This document shows positions 18,171-26,187 of a DNA stretch of 57,222 nt, piece after piece (the first letter of the stretch is position 1; each line of letters begins with the position of its first letter). The notes under the pieces were generated by a model. It was not told the origin of the DNA, did not search any database, and saw only the letters and a program-made list of their open reading frames with translations. The translations under genes and the position numbers were made by a program. Source of the DNA: Candidatus Nealsoniibacteriota bacterium (GTDB lineage Bacteria; Patescibacteriota; Minisyncoccia; Minisyncoccales; GWA2-38-27); assembly GCA_030617105.1 (NCBI GenBank), contig JAUWWC010000003.1, positions 1-57,222 of the forward strand, written 5' to 3'.

Positions 18171-18869
18171 TTAATCATATCTAAGCTCTTTCAAAAAATC
18201 AAGAGAGATTGTCTCTAATGCTTTTTTATGAGAATCTTGTATTTTCAATCTTAATAAAATGTTCCAGTCCTTTTTAAGAAAAAGACGTAGAATCTTAATA
18301 ACCTCTGGGCATATCTCTTTATCAACTGAACCCTCAAAACAAACAGAGCAGACTATTGCTCCTTCTTCTGGATTAAAATATAGTTTTCCAGGACCAAGTT
18401 TTTTCTGGCAACCAATACAATGATATAAATCAATTTGGTATCCTAAGATTGATAATAAGTTCCAGAGAAAATAATAGTAGATCAAAGAATAATTATTTAT
18501 TTTGTCAAAAACCTCTCTTAATAAATTCCAAATATCTTCATCTTTTTCTTCTCCCTTAATTAACTCATCAGCGTTTTCAGCAATTTGACTAGCGGTCTCT
18601 AATTTGTCTAAATCCTCCCTTATATTCTTAAACTTTTCAATTGCCATTGCATCAGTTAAGGTCTTATGATTCTTTCCTTGTATAAATTCAATTTCTGATA
18701 AATAAAAAAGCTCTACTCCAGCTCTAAGTTTTGATTTAATTTTTCTAATTGCTTTACCTAAAATCTTTAGTTTGCCAAAGTCCTTAGTATAAATAGTAAA
18801 AACCTGATCTGCCTCTCGCAAATCAGTTTTCTTTAATATAAAAGCTTGAGTTCTGTAATGAATCGCCAT
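18171..18869 (-). CDS. recO: DNA repair protein RecO
   Basis: A 232-aa protein with the N-terminal OB-fold (RTQAFILKKTDLREADQVFTIYT) and the C-terminal zinc finger CIGC...CSVC. RecO anneals SSB-coated single strands and loads RecA in the RecFOR pathway; ssb and recA are also in this window. Its start overlaps the stop of the upstream 98-aa gene by one base. Confidence 0.93.
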   Translation of the reverse strand: MAIHYRTQAFILKKTDLREADQVFTIYTKDFGKLKILGKAIRKIKSKLRAGVELFYLSEIEFIQGKNHKTLTDAMAIEKFKNIREDLDKLETASQIAENADELIKGEEKDEDIWNLLREVFDKINNYSLIYYYFLWNLLSILGYQIDLYHCIGCQKKLGPGKLYFNPEEGAIVCSVCFEGSVDKEICPEVIKILRLFLKKDWNILLRLKIQDSHKKALETISLDFLKELRYD

Positions 18870-19165
18870 TATAGATTTTTTCCTCCAAGTTCCTTCAAGT
18901 ATCTAATTTTTCTGTCTACAGCTGCCTTCTCCCTAGGAGTTTTTACATTTCTTTTGCTAGTCTGCAGGTCCCGAATAGCCCTTCTGTATTCATGTTTATC
19001 AATCTGACTTCCATATTTTGGCCCAAATACTTCTCTTGTCATACTGCTCCTTTGCCTATGATAATACTTCTTACCACCAGTTCCTGGTATTCTTCCGTGA
19101 TGCTTTCTAAGGGTTGTGCCTAATTCCCTTCTTGAAATAGATTTTCTTTTATTGTAAATACCCAT
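18869..19165 (-). CDS. 98-aa basic hypothetical protein
   Basis: Not recognised. Very basic and rich in Arg, Lys and Gly (KHHGRIPGTGGKKYYHRQR), with no hydrophobic segment, suggesting nucleic-acid binding. It is tightly packed between ileS (4-nt gap) and recO (1-nt overlap), so it is a real operon member. The codon pattern looks like that of its neighbours. No start evidence beyond operon position. Confidence 0.7.
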   Translation of the reverse strand: MGIYNKRKSISRRELGTTLRKHHGRIPGTGGKKYYHRQRSSMTREVFGPKYGSQIDKHEYRRAIRDLQTSKRNVKTPREKAAVDRKIRYLKELGGKNL

Positions 19166-19169
19166 ATTT

Positions 19170-21926
19170 TTATTTTTTAATTTTAATATAATGTTTTTGT
19201 TTTGCTATTTTTATTTCTTTGCCAGATACTTTTTTCTTAACATTAAACTCCTTAGCTCCTACTTGTTTTTTGAAATCTTCCAAATTAGCTGGTTCAAAAG
19301 TAGATTCAATTATAATTTTATCTTTTGGTTTTAGGCCAGCTTTTTTTCTCATTTGTTGAATGTGCCTAATAACTTCTCTGGCAATTCCTTCTTTCCTCAA
19401 TTCTTTACTGATTTTAGTATCTAATTTAATTCCCTTGCCAAAAGTAATTTTCTTAACATTAACTTCATCTTTTATCAGCTCAAGCAATTCTTTCTCGTTT
19501 CTTAATTCTTTATTCTTAATTCTTAATTCCGCAAGAGGTTGTCGGACTTTAATTCCTTTTTCAGCTCTTTGAGCTAAAGCCAAAGTAACGATATCTCTAA
19601 CCTGAATCATTTTCTCTTCAAGTTTATCATTTATTTTTCCTGGCTTAGGCCAATCGCATAAATGCACTGATTCAGGCATATTGTTTGTTTTCAAGTTGCT
19701 ATACATTTCTTCTGCAAAAAACGGCATTACTGGAGCAATAAGTTTTAATAAATTTAAAAGCACATAATACAAAGTTGAAATTGCCTGCTCTCTTTTTTCA
19801 GCTCCTTGCTTGAATCTTTTTCTTGATCTCCTGACATACCAGAGAGATAAATCCTGAATAAAGAAATCTTCTATTGTTAAAACAGCAGAAGTAGCATTGT
19901 GCTTGTCTAAGTTTTTTGTAGCTCTTTTAATTACATTATTCAATCTTGAAATAATCCATTCATCTAATATGTTATTTGATTTTAGTTCTTTTTTAGGAAA
20001 GTCTTTTTTATCTACATAAGTATTTAAAAATGTAAATACATTAAACAGGGTTAGTAGTTTTCTCTTTATTTCTTCAGCACCTTTATATCCAAACCTCAAA
20101 TCATAAACAGGATTTTGCCTTGAATACATCCATCGCATAGGATCTGCTCCAATCTTTTCAACTGCATCATCAAACCAAATAGCATTTGCTTTTGATTTAT
20201 GCATTTCTTCTCCATGCTCATCTTTTACAGAAGCATGCCCAAAAACTGTTTTCATTGGATTAGTGCCTTCTAAAACAGTGCTCATTACAATTAATGCGTA
20301 AAACCAGTTCTTGAATTGTCCTGGAAATGATTCACAAATCAAATCAGCTGGAAACCAATCTTTTTCCATTGTAGAAAAAGGAACTATTCCAGCATCAAGC
20401 CAGGGATTTCCAACATCAGGAATCCGAGAAATCTCTTGTTTGCATTTAGAGCATTTAATTTTTACATTATCAACCCATGGACGATGAGGAGAATGTGGTT
20501 CAAACTTATCCCATCCAGAAACAGCTCTTTTTTTTAATTCTTGCTTTGAGCCGATTACCTCAAAATTATTGCATTTACATTCATAAATCGGGAGAGCCAA
20601 ACCCCAATAACGTTTCTTAGAAATCAACCAATCCTGCATATTCTTCAACCAGTCCAATTCCCTATCCAAGCCAAAAGAGGGAATCCAATCTACTTTCTTA
20701 GCAACTTCTTTTAACTGCTTTCTTAATTTATCCATTGAAATATACCACTCATCAACTACTCTAAAAATCAGTTCTGTTTTGCATCGCCAGCAAGTTGGAT
20801 AACGGTGCGTATAATCTTCAATTTTATATACTCTTCCCTTTTTTTCTAAATCTTTGAAAATCAAATCTCTAACTTGTTCAGAACCAACAAACTTGCCTGT
20901 TAGTTTCCCAAAGCCCTGCCTATAATTGCTTTCATCATCACTCAAATCAATTACTGGCAGATTTAATTCTTTGCTTAATTGATAATCTTCTGCACCGCAT
21001 CCAGGAGCAATATGAACAATTCCTGTTCCTTCTTCTTGGGTTACATCTTTCCATAAAATAACTTTATGTTTTTCTTTGTCAAACAAACCTTCATACTGCA
21101 GCCCTTGTAATTTCTTGCCTTTGAATGTTTCAATAACCTTACCCGCTTCAATCAAATCTGCTTTTTCTTTAAGCAAAATATACATGATATTTTTGCTTTT
21201 TACTCTTGCATACTCTAAATCAGAATGAACAGCTAAAGCAGTATTGCCTGGTAATGTCCATGGAGTTGTTGTCCAAACAAGAAAGAAAGTATTTTTTCTA
21301 CCAATAACTGACAGCTTTACAAAAATTGACTTATGAGTAATCTCCTTATATTCTTCAGTCAAAATCTCGTGTTGGGAAATTGCCGTACCACACCTTGGAC
21401 ACCAAGGAACACTATCGCGGCCTTTGTATAATAATCCTTTTTTCCAGCAAATCTTAAGAAAGTTCCAAATAGTATAATTATTCTTGTCAGACATTGTATA
21501 ATACGAATTATCCCAATCCATCCACTGGCCCAATCTAATTGACTGTTCTGTTTGAATCTTTGAATATTTTAAAACTCTTTGCTTGCAGGCATTAACAAAC
21601 TTATCAATGCCAAACTTTTCAATATCTTTTTTATTCCTAAATCCTTTTTCTTTCTCAACTTCAACTTCAACCCAAAGGCCCTGACAGTCAAAACCATTCT
21701 GAAACCTTTGCTCAAATCCCTGCATTGCCTTATATCTTTGAAACAAATCTTTATATGTTCTTCCCCAGGCATGATGAACGCCCATAGGATTATTAGCTGT
21801 AATAGGACCATCTAAAAACGACCAGTGCTTTTTGCCTTGGTTTTTCTTCTTTAGTTTGCTGAAAATCTTCTTCTGTTTCCAGAATTTCAATATCTTTTGT
21901 TCCAATTTCGGAAAATCAATACTCAT
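19170..21926 (-). CDS. ileS: Isoleucyl-tRNA synthetase, divergent type
   Basis: A 918-aa class Ia synthetase. The HIGH region reads MGVHHAWGRTYKD and the KMSKS region reads MHKSKANAIW, so both signatures deviate from the textbook forms, as in the eukaryal/archaeal-like IleS group. The editing domain has VWTTTPWTLPGNTAL. The start at 21926 is chosen because its ATG overlaps the TGA of the phosphatase gene (ATGA); an upstream in-frame ATG would overlap more and has no signal. A heptamer-repeat stretch near residue 805 encodes LRIKNKELRNE. Confidence 0.95.
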   Translation of the reverse strand: MSIDFPKLEQKILKFWKQKKIFSKLKKKNQGKKHWSFLDGPITANNPMGVHHAWGRTYKDLFQRYKAMQGFEQRFQNGFDCQGLWVEVEVEKEKGFRNKKDIEKFGIDKFVNACKQRVLKYSKIQTEQSIRLGQWMDWDNSYYTMSDKNNYTIWNFLKICWKKGLLYKGRDSVPWCPRCGTAISQHEILTEEYKEITHKSIFVKLSVIGRKNTFFLVWTTTPWTLPGNTALAVHSDLEYARVKSKNIMYILLKEKADLIEAGKVIETFKGKKLQGLQYEGLFDKEKHKVILWKDVTQEEGTGIVHIAPGCGAEDYQLSKELNLPVIDLSDDESNYRQGFGKLTGKFVGSEQVRDLIFKDLEKKGRVYKIEDYTHRYPTCWRCKTELIFRVVDEWYISMDKLRKQLKEVAKKVDWIPSFGLDRELDWLKNMQDWLISKKRYWGLALPIYECKCNNFEVIGSKQELKKRAVSGWDKFEPHSPHRPWVDNVKIKCSKCKQEISRIPDVGNPWLDAGIVPFSTMEKDWFPADLICESFPGQFKNWFYALIVMSTVLEGTNPMKTVFGHASVKDEHGEEMHKSKANAIWFDDAVEKIGADPMRWMYSRQNPVYDLRFGYKGAEEIKRKLLTLFNVFTFLNTYVDKKDFPKKELKSNNILDEWIISRLNNVIKRATKNLDKHNATSAVLTIEDFFIQDLSLWYVRRSRKRFKQGAEKREQAISTLYYVLLNLLKLIAPVMPFFAEEMYSNLKTNNMPESVHLCDWPKPGKINDKLEEKMIQVRDIVTLALAQRAEKGIKVRQPLAELRIKNKELRNEKELLELIKDEVNVKKITFGKGIKLDTKISKELRKEGIAREVIRHIQQMRKKAGLKPKDKIIIESTFEPANLEDFKKQVGAKEFNVKKKVSGKEIKIAKQKHYIKIKK
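19499..19530. repeat. Heptanucleotide repeat inside ileS
   Basis: About four imperfect copies of GAATTAA on the coding strand, encoding LRIKNKELRN in the C-terminal domain. Confidence 0.65.
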
Positions 21927-22495
21927 GGTTCTATGTATTGGCCAACATTTGGCCAAAGATCTCCCATCTTTCTTCTTTCTAAAAGCTCATCTTCGCTTAG
22001 ACCTTTTAAATAACCCACCAAAAGCCATACAGGATCAGCATGACTTACAATTAAAATTGTCTTGTTATTATGTTCTTTCTCAATGTCTTTTATAACAGCA
22101 ATTGCTCTTTTTCCAACATCTCTCCAGTTTTCTCCTTTAGCAGGCCTTTTGAAAAATCTTTGCTTTTTATTAGAAAAAAATTGACGATACCTCTCTCCTG
22201 GCTTTCCGTGGAAAACTCCGAAATTTGTATCTCTTAATCTTTTATCAAATTTAATCTTTTCTAACCCAAGTTCTTTAGCAACAATTTTTGCTGTTTGTTT
22301 GGTTCTGAAATAATCTGAAGAATAAATCAAACCAATTCCTTTGCCATTAAGTCTTTTTGCTACAATCTTGATTTGTTCTTTTGCATTTTTAGTTATAGAG
22401 AGAATAAATTGATCAGATTTACGATAAAGAACATCCATTTTCTTTGCCTGATACCTTGTCTCCCCATGCCTTAATAATATATATTTGTTTTTCAT
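21923..22495 (-). CDS. Histidine phosphatase (phosphoglycerate mutase-like) family protein
   Basis: A 190-aa protein starting with the catalytic RHG motif (LLRHGETRYQ), with a second conserved arginine in SDYFRTKQTA and the late histidine in IVSHADPVW. It belongs to the broad branch of cofactor-dependent mutase-like phosphatases. Its substrate may be a sugar phosphate or nucleotide and cannot be assigned. It follows argS by 1 nt and overlaps ileS, so it is part of an argS-phosphatase-ileS operon. Confidence 0.88.
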   Translation of the reverse strand: MKNKYILLRHGETRYQAKKMDVLYRKSDQFILSITKNAKEQIKIVAKRLNGKGIGLIYSSDYFRTKQTAKIVAKELGLEKIKFDKRLRDTNFGVFHGKPGERYRQFFSNKKQRFFKRPAKGENWRDVGKRAIAVIKDIEKEHNNKTILIVSHADPVWLLVGYLKGLSEDELLERRKMGDLWPNVGQYIEP

Positions 22496-22496
22496 A

Positions 22497-24004
22497 TTAC
22501 ATCTTTTCTGGGCTGGAAAGACCCATTAAATCTAAAGTATTTTTAAGAATGCTTTGAGTTGCCAAAATCAAAGATAATCTGGCTTGGCTTAATTCTTTAT
22601 CTTCAGTAAGAACTCTGCAGTTTTTATAAAACTTATGAAAACTCTCAGCTAAATCAATAGCATATTGCGGTATTCTCTGAACCTGATAATCTTTTGCAGT
22701 GTCTTCAATAATTTCTGGAAACCTAATCAACTGCTTAATCAAATCTAATTCGCTTGAATGATTTAGCAATTTTGAATTTTGAATTTTGAATTTTGAATTT
22801 GTTTGTAATTTGGAATTTGTTATTTGGGATTTCTTAAGTATGTTGCATATTCTTGCATAAGCGTACTGTACATAATAAACAGGGTTTTTCTGTGACTTTT
22901 CTTTAGCTAAACTTAAATCAAAATTCAAATGACTCCCCGAATTTCTTGTTAAAAAGAAAAACCGAGCAACATCCAATCCAACTTCATCAATTAATTCTTC
23001 CAGGGTTATATAAGTACCTGTTCTTTTGGACATCCTGACCTGCTTGCCTTTTTCAAAAAGCCGAACCATTTGCATAATAATAAAATCTACCTGTTCTTTC
23101 TTATAACCCAAAGCTTTAACCACGGCTTTCATTCTTCCTATATATCCATAATGATCAGCTCCCCAAAAGAAAACTAACTTGTCAAAACCTCTTTTAAATT
23201 TATTCTTTAAATAAGCAATATCAGAAGAAAAATAAGTTTTCTCGCCATCTGCTTTTACTAATACCCTATCCTTATCATCTCCAAACTTGCTTGATTTAAA
23301 CCACAAAGCCCCTTCTTTTTCATAAGCTAATTTTTTCTTTTTCAGCCAATTCAAGATTTTATCAACTTCCTTGCTTTTATACAAACTATTTTCAGAAAAC
23401 CAAACATCAAACTTAATTTTTAGTTTTTTTGTAATTATTTTTTGGTTTTCTTTTTGAATTTGCAAAGCTGTTCTCTTCTCGCCTTTGTAAAGGCCTTTTT
23501 TCAAATCTTCTACTTGTTTACCACGATCGTTAACATAAAACTCGCGAAATACATTATATCCTGCTTTTTCTAAAACATTTGACAAAACATCTCCGCAAAA
23601 CCCTCCACGTCCATTTCCCAAAGTCAAAGGACCAGTAGGATTTGCTGAAATAAATTCAACATTTATTTTTTGCCTTTCCCTATTTTCAAATCTCCAAACT
23701 TCTCTTTTTCTTTCAAAATGTTCCCTACTTGCTTTTGCAAATACTTTCTTGAAACAAAAAAATTAATAAAACCCGGCTTAACAACTTCGACTTTGTCGAG
23801 GAATTTCGAATTTCGAATTTCGAATTTCGAATTTATTAAATTGGCTATCTTCATTGGATCTTCTTTTCCAATTACCATCGCCACATTCGTGGCATAATCC
23901 CCGTGTGTTTTTTCTCTTGGTTCCTCAACCAAAACTCCAGAAACCTTAAATCCAAGTTCCTTTATCGCTTTTTCTACTAATTTTCTAATATCATCCCTAA
24001 TCAT
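22497..24004 (-). CDS. argS: Arginyl-tRNA synthetase, split by a -1 frameshift
   Basis: The N-terminal ~113 aa (RNA-binding additional domain, EEPREKTHGDYATNVAM) end at a TAA (23663-23665) after GGC AAA AAA. Moving back one base gives KINVEFISANPTGPLTLGNG, the normal ArgS HIGH region, and the rest follows to the stop at 22497 with KMSKS as RMSKRTG. The break is a run of six A (23666-23671 on the plus strand); seven would restore the frame. The total is ~500 aa, short for ArgS. The start at 24004 is preferred because a TTGAAT/TAAGAT promoter ends 7 nt before it. A sequencing error, slippage or true mutation are all possible. Confidence 0.88.
22769..22831. repeat. Heptanucleotide repeat in the 3' half of argS
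   Basis: Copies of AAATTCA (coding strand), first regular and then imperfect. The product reads LQTNSKFKIQNSKL just before the anticodon-binding domain. Confidence 0.75.
23800..23834. repeat. Heptanucleotide repeat in the 5' part of argS
   Basis: Four to five near-perfect copies of AAATTCG (coding strand), encoding SKFEIRNSKF in the N-terminal domain. Confidence 0.8.
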
Positions 24005-24011
24005 TATTTCC

Positions 24012-24040
24012 ATCTTACCCTATTTTCTTCAAAAATTCAA
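24012..24040 (-). promoter_or_regulatory. argS promoter, predicted leaderless
   Basis: TTGAAT (24035-24040), 17-bp spacer, TAAGAT (24012-24017); the second ATG at 24004 is 7 nt downstream. Confidence 0.6.
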
Positions 24041-24067
24041 AAAACAGAGGCCCGTCCTCCGCAAAAG

Positions 24068-24144
24068 CTTGACAGATTTGAGAATATGCGATAAACTGTA
24101 AATATCGTGAAAAACTAAAATAGCAACTTAAAAATTTGAAAGGA
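24068..24144 (+). repeat. Promoter-leader repeat, copy 1
   Basis: A 77-bp segment differing at about one position from 25022-25098. It contains TTGACA (24069-24074), a 17-bp spacer, TAAACT (24092-24097) and a ~45-nt leader ending in the first bases of the Shine-Dalgarno. It drives the 90-aa gene. Confidence 0.9.
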
Positions 24145-24155
24145 GGTGCTTTACA

Positions 24156-24428
24156 ATGAATATTGTTCTTTATATCATCGCATTCGTTGTTATCCTTATC
24201 GTTTCTGTTTTGATAAATTCATGGGAGTACGGAAGTACGCGCAACCGACTTCTTGAACAAATCAAAAATAGTTACCAAGAATATAATGTCACTTCCGAAA
24301 CTTTCCATAATAACGACTATGTCTATGGTACTCGGTTTATCGCCACCTTAGTGAAAAAAAATGACCCAAATTGCAGAATTAATGTTGTCAACAGCAACGA
24401 TACAGGAATAAAGGAAATTTCTTTGTGA
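24156..24428 (+). CDS. 90-aa single-span membrane protein
   Basis: Not recognised. An N-terminal membrane segment (VLYIIAFVVILIVSVLI) is followed by ~65 polar residues. The unit is complete: a repeated promoter-leader, GGAGGTGCTTTACA before the ATG, and a strong hairpin terminator 6 nt past the stop. It lies convergent with the HicBA module and may be part of the same accessory patch. Confidence 0.7.
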   Translation: MNIVLYIIAFVVILIVSVLINSWEYGSTRNRLLEQIKNSYQEYNVTSETFHNNDYVYGTRFIATLVKKNDPNCRINVVNSNDTGIKEISL

Positions 24429-24434
24429 AATAAA

Positions 24435-24530
24435 GTGCCGAGAACAGTTCTCGGCACATTTTTTATTGCAGAAAATACTACGAGAACTGTTCTCGTAGTG
24501 ATTAAAATGGAAGAGAACTGTCCTCTTCCA
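24435..24530. terminator. Cluster of three related hairpins between convergent genes
   Basis: Three consecutive palindromes centred on GAGAAC-N-GTTCTC: 24435-24457 (perfect, followed by a T-run, terminator for the plus-strand gene), 24477-24499 (perfect) and 24509-24529 (one mismatch). The last lies just beyond the hicA stop and may terminate the minus-strand operon. Confidence 0.8.
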
Positions 24531-24531
24531 A

Positions 24532-24750
24532 TTATTTTTTCTTAAAATCTTCTTCTGTTAATTGTGCCTGATGTAAAATAGATTTAAAAGTTCCATAAGG
24601 AATCTCTTTCTTGTTAGCAGGAACTATAACTGTTAAAATCTTCTTTCCAAATTTACGAAATTTTACATGACTGCCTTTTTGAGATATATAAACAAAGCCC
24701 TTCTTTTGAAGGACTTTAATAATTTCAGTAGATGAATAAAGCTTAGGCAT
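24532..24750 (-). CDS. hicA: HicA-family mRNA interferase toxin
   Basis: A 72-aa double-stranded-RNA-binding-fold toxin that cleaves mRNA. The pattern STEIIKVLQKKGFVYISQKGSHVKF has the catalytic His after GS, followed by the basic strand and PYGTFKSILHQA. It overlaps the upstream antitoxin gene by 8 nt, the usual coupling in toxin-antitoxin pairs with the antitoxin first. The three-hairpin cluster lies right after its stop. Confidence 0.9.
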   Translation of the reverse strand: MPKLYSSTEIIKVLQKKGFVYISQKGSHVKFRKFGKKILTVIVPANKKEIPYGTFKSILHQAQLTEEDFKKK

Positions 24751-24961
24751 GATTGAGAGATAAAGTAACTAATTCTGGTCTCTCAACTTTAGGCAAATGA
24801 ACTATTTTCTCATTTTCAAAGTATAATTCCAAAGCTTCATCCAAATTATCTAAAGCTTCTTTTTTGGTCTTGCCGAAACTAGATACATCAACATTAAGAC
24901 ATTGGGCAACATAATACTTGCCTTCTTTCCAAACTACATTTTTTAAGTTTATTTTACGCAT
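24743..24961 (-). CDS. hicB: HicB-family antitoxin
   Basis: A 72-aa partial RNase-H-fold antitoxin: WKEGKYYVAQCLNVDVSSFGKTKKEALDNLDEAL matches the HicB core, given here only as its key residues. It neutralises HicA. No C-terminal HTH or RHH domain is visible, so DNA binding is uncertain. The promoter (TTGACT-17-TAAAAT, 24987-25015) lies back to back with the second promoter-leader repeat. The leader has no Shine-Dalgarno. Confidence 0.88.
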   Translation of the reverse strand: MRKINLKNVVWKEGKYYVAQCLNVDVSSFGKTKKEALDNLDEALELYFENEKIVHLPKVERPELVTLSLNHA

Positions 24962-24986
24962 ATATTATTTATTACTAACTATTTTA

Positions 24987-25015
24987 ATTTTATCAAAACC
25001 CAAGAAATAAGTCAA
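24987..25015 (-). promoter_or_regulatory. hicBA promoter
   Basis: TTGACT (25010-25015), 17-bp spacer, TAAAAT (24987-24992). Its -35 box is 7 bp from the -35 box of the divergent promoter at 25023. Confidence 0.65.
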
Positions 25016-25021
25016 TAAAAA

Positions 25022-25098
25022 CTTGACAGATTTGAGAATATGCGATAAACTGTAAATATCGTGAAAAACTAAAATAGCAACTTTAAAATTTGAAAGGA
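25022..25098 (+). repeat. Promoter-leader repeat, copy 2
   Basis: Near-identical to 24068-24144. TTGACA (25023-25028), 17-bp spacer, TAAACT (25046-25051). It drives the 79-aa gene. Confidence 0.9.
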
Positions 25099-25103
25099 AA
25101 GAA

Positions 25104-25343
25104 ATGATGATTGAAGAACTTTACAAAATATCAAAAGTATTGTTTATGGGTTCATTCCCTACCGCGCTTGGGAGGATTGGGGTTGTTTGGCTTCTTTCCT
25201 GCTGGATTGTATGGATTATTGTATCAATAAGATACAAAAATCTAACGATTTCTACTACTGTGGGTCTGATTGGTGTCATAGGTTTTATCTCAGCAGTGCT
25301 AATATCTGTGTATATCAATCAGCCATTTACGTGGAAAACCTAA
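25104..25343 (+). CDS. 79-aa two-span membrane protein
   Basis: Not recognised. Two hydrophobic segments (IGVVWLLSCWIVWIIVSI and TVGLIGVIGFISAVLISVYI) separated by a short basic loop. Two adjacent ATGs follow AAAGGAAAGAA. The cargo is unrelated to the 90-aa protein although the promoter and leader are copies. A strong terminator closes the unit. Confidence 0.65.
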   Translation: MMIEELYKISKVLFMGSFPTALGRIGVVWLLSCWIVWIIVSIRYKNLTISTTVGLIGVIGFISAVLISVYINQPFTWKT

Positions 25344-25367
25344 ATTGAAAATCAGGAACAAATCTTC

Positions 25368-25398
25368 GAAGGCATCAAAATTGATGCCTTCTTTTTTT
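25368..25398 (+). terminator. Terminator after the 79-aa gene
   Basis: GAAGGCATCAA / TTGATGCCTTC stem followed by seven T. Confidence 0.9.
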
Positions 25399-25422
25399 AT
25401 TGAATTATGATAATATAAAGTA

Positions 25423-25872
25423 ATGAAAATCTTAGCTGAAAATAGAAAAGCGAGGTTTGATTATGAAATCCTGGAAAGGTTTGAAGCAGGCATGGTTTTG
25501 ATTGGCCAAGAAGTCAAATCAATAAAATCAGGAAGAATGAGTTTAAAAGGCTCTTATGTGACGCTAAGAGGAGAAGAGCCGTATTTAGTCGGAGCTAATA
25601 TCCCTGCTTATCAGCCAAAGAACATTTCTCCGGATTATGAGCCAGAGAAACCAAGAAAGCTTCTTCTGAATAAATCAGAAATTAAGCATTTAATCGGTAA
25701 AACAAAGGAAAAGGGCTTGACTTTAGTGCCCTTAAAAGTGTATACTAAGAAAGGAAAAATAAAGCTTGGGTTTGGAATAGGAAAAGGAAGAAAGAAAGCT
25801 GATAAAAGAGAATTAATTAAAAAAAGAGAAACAGAAAGAGAAATAGACAGAGAATTAAAATCACGGGGATGA
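25423..25872 (+). CDS. smpB: SsrA-binding protein SmpB
   Basis: The 149-aa partner of tmRNA in trans-translation. Typical motifs: NRKARFDYEI, GQEVKSIKSGRMSLKGSYV, LLLNKSEI and the C-terminal basic tail (ADKRELIKKRE). A TAATAT box 6 nt before the ATG suggests a leaderless transcript. The last 8 nt, including the TGA, are also the predicted 5' end of tmRNA. Confidence 0.97.
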   Translation: MKILAENRKARFDYEILERFEAGMVLIGQEVKSIKSGRMSLKGSYVTLRGEEPYLVGANIPAYQPKNISPDYEPEKPRKLLLNKSEIKHLIGKTKEKGLTLVPLKVYTKKGKIKLGFGIGKGRKKADKRELIKKRETEREIDRELKSRG

Positions 25873-26185
25873 ATAGTTTCGACAGAAGTTTTTTGTCAAA
25901 ATAGAGCAGGTAAAATATTCTCAAATAAGTGCCAACTTGTTTAAGAAACCCGCGTTAGCTTTTGCTTAACGCCGTCAAGATTACCGATTCTCGCTAAGTA
26001 ATCTTTGGCGTGATAATAGCGAGATAGATAGTTCTTTTTGTCTCAGAAAAACTATCAAAACAAACGAGACTAAGGTGTTGGAATTTTGTCTGTTTCCAAT
26101 TTAACACTCTAAAACTAAAACAGACTAAACCTGTAGAACTATTTTGATAAAACTTTTGGATGCGAGTTCGCCCTCGCCATCTCCA
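25865..26185 (+). ncRNA. ssrA: tmRNA
   Basis: Starts GGGGATGAATAGTTTCGAC and ends with the TTCG T-arm and CATCTCC, which pairs with the first seven bases; discriminator A at 26185, CCA not encoded. The likely tag frame runs from CAG at 25907 to TAA at 25967-25969 and ends KKPALAFA, a hydrophobic degradation tail. It overlaps smpB by 8 nt and its 3' end is 2 nt from the infC start, so both messenger parts must be released by processing. Confidence 0.95.
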
Positions 26186-26187
26186 CA

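Noticed and set aside
22769-23834. CRISPR-like repeats in argS
   Set aside because: Units are 7 bp, directly adjacent and in frame; there are no spacers.
25906-25944. Alternative tmRNA tag frame starting GCA and reading AGKIFSNKCQLV
   Set aside because: It lacks a hydrophobic Ala-rich C-terminus; the frame ending PALAFA fits known degradation tags better.
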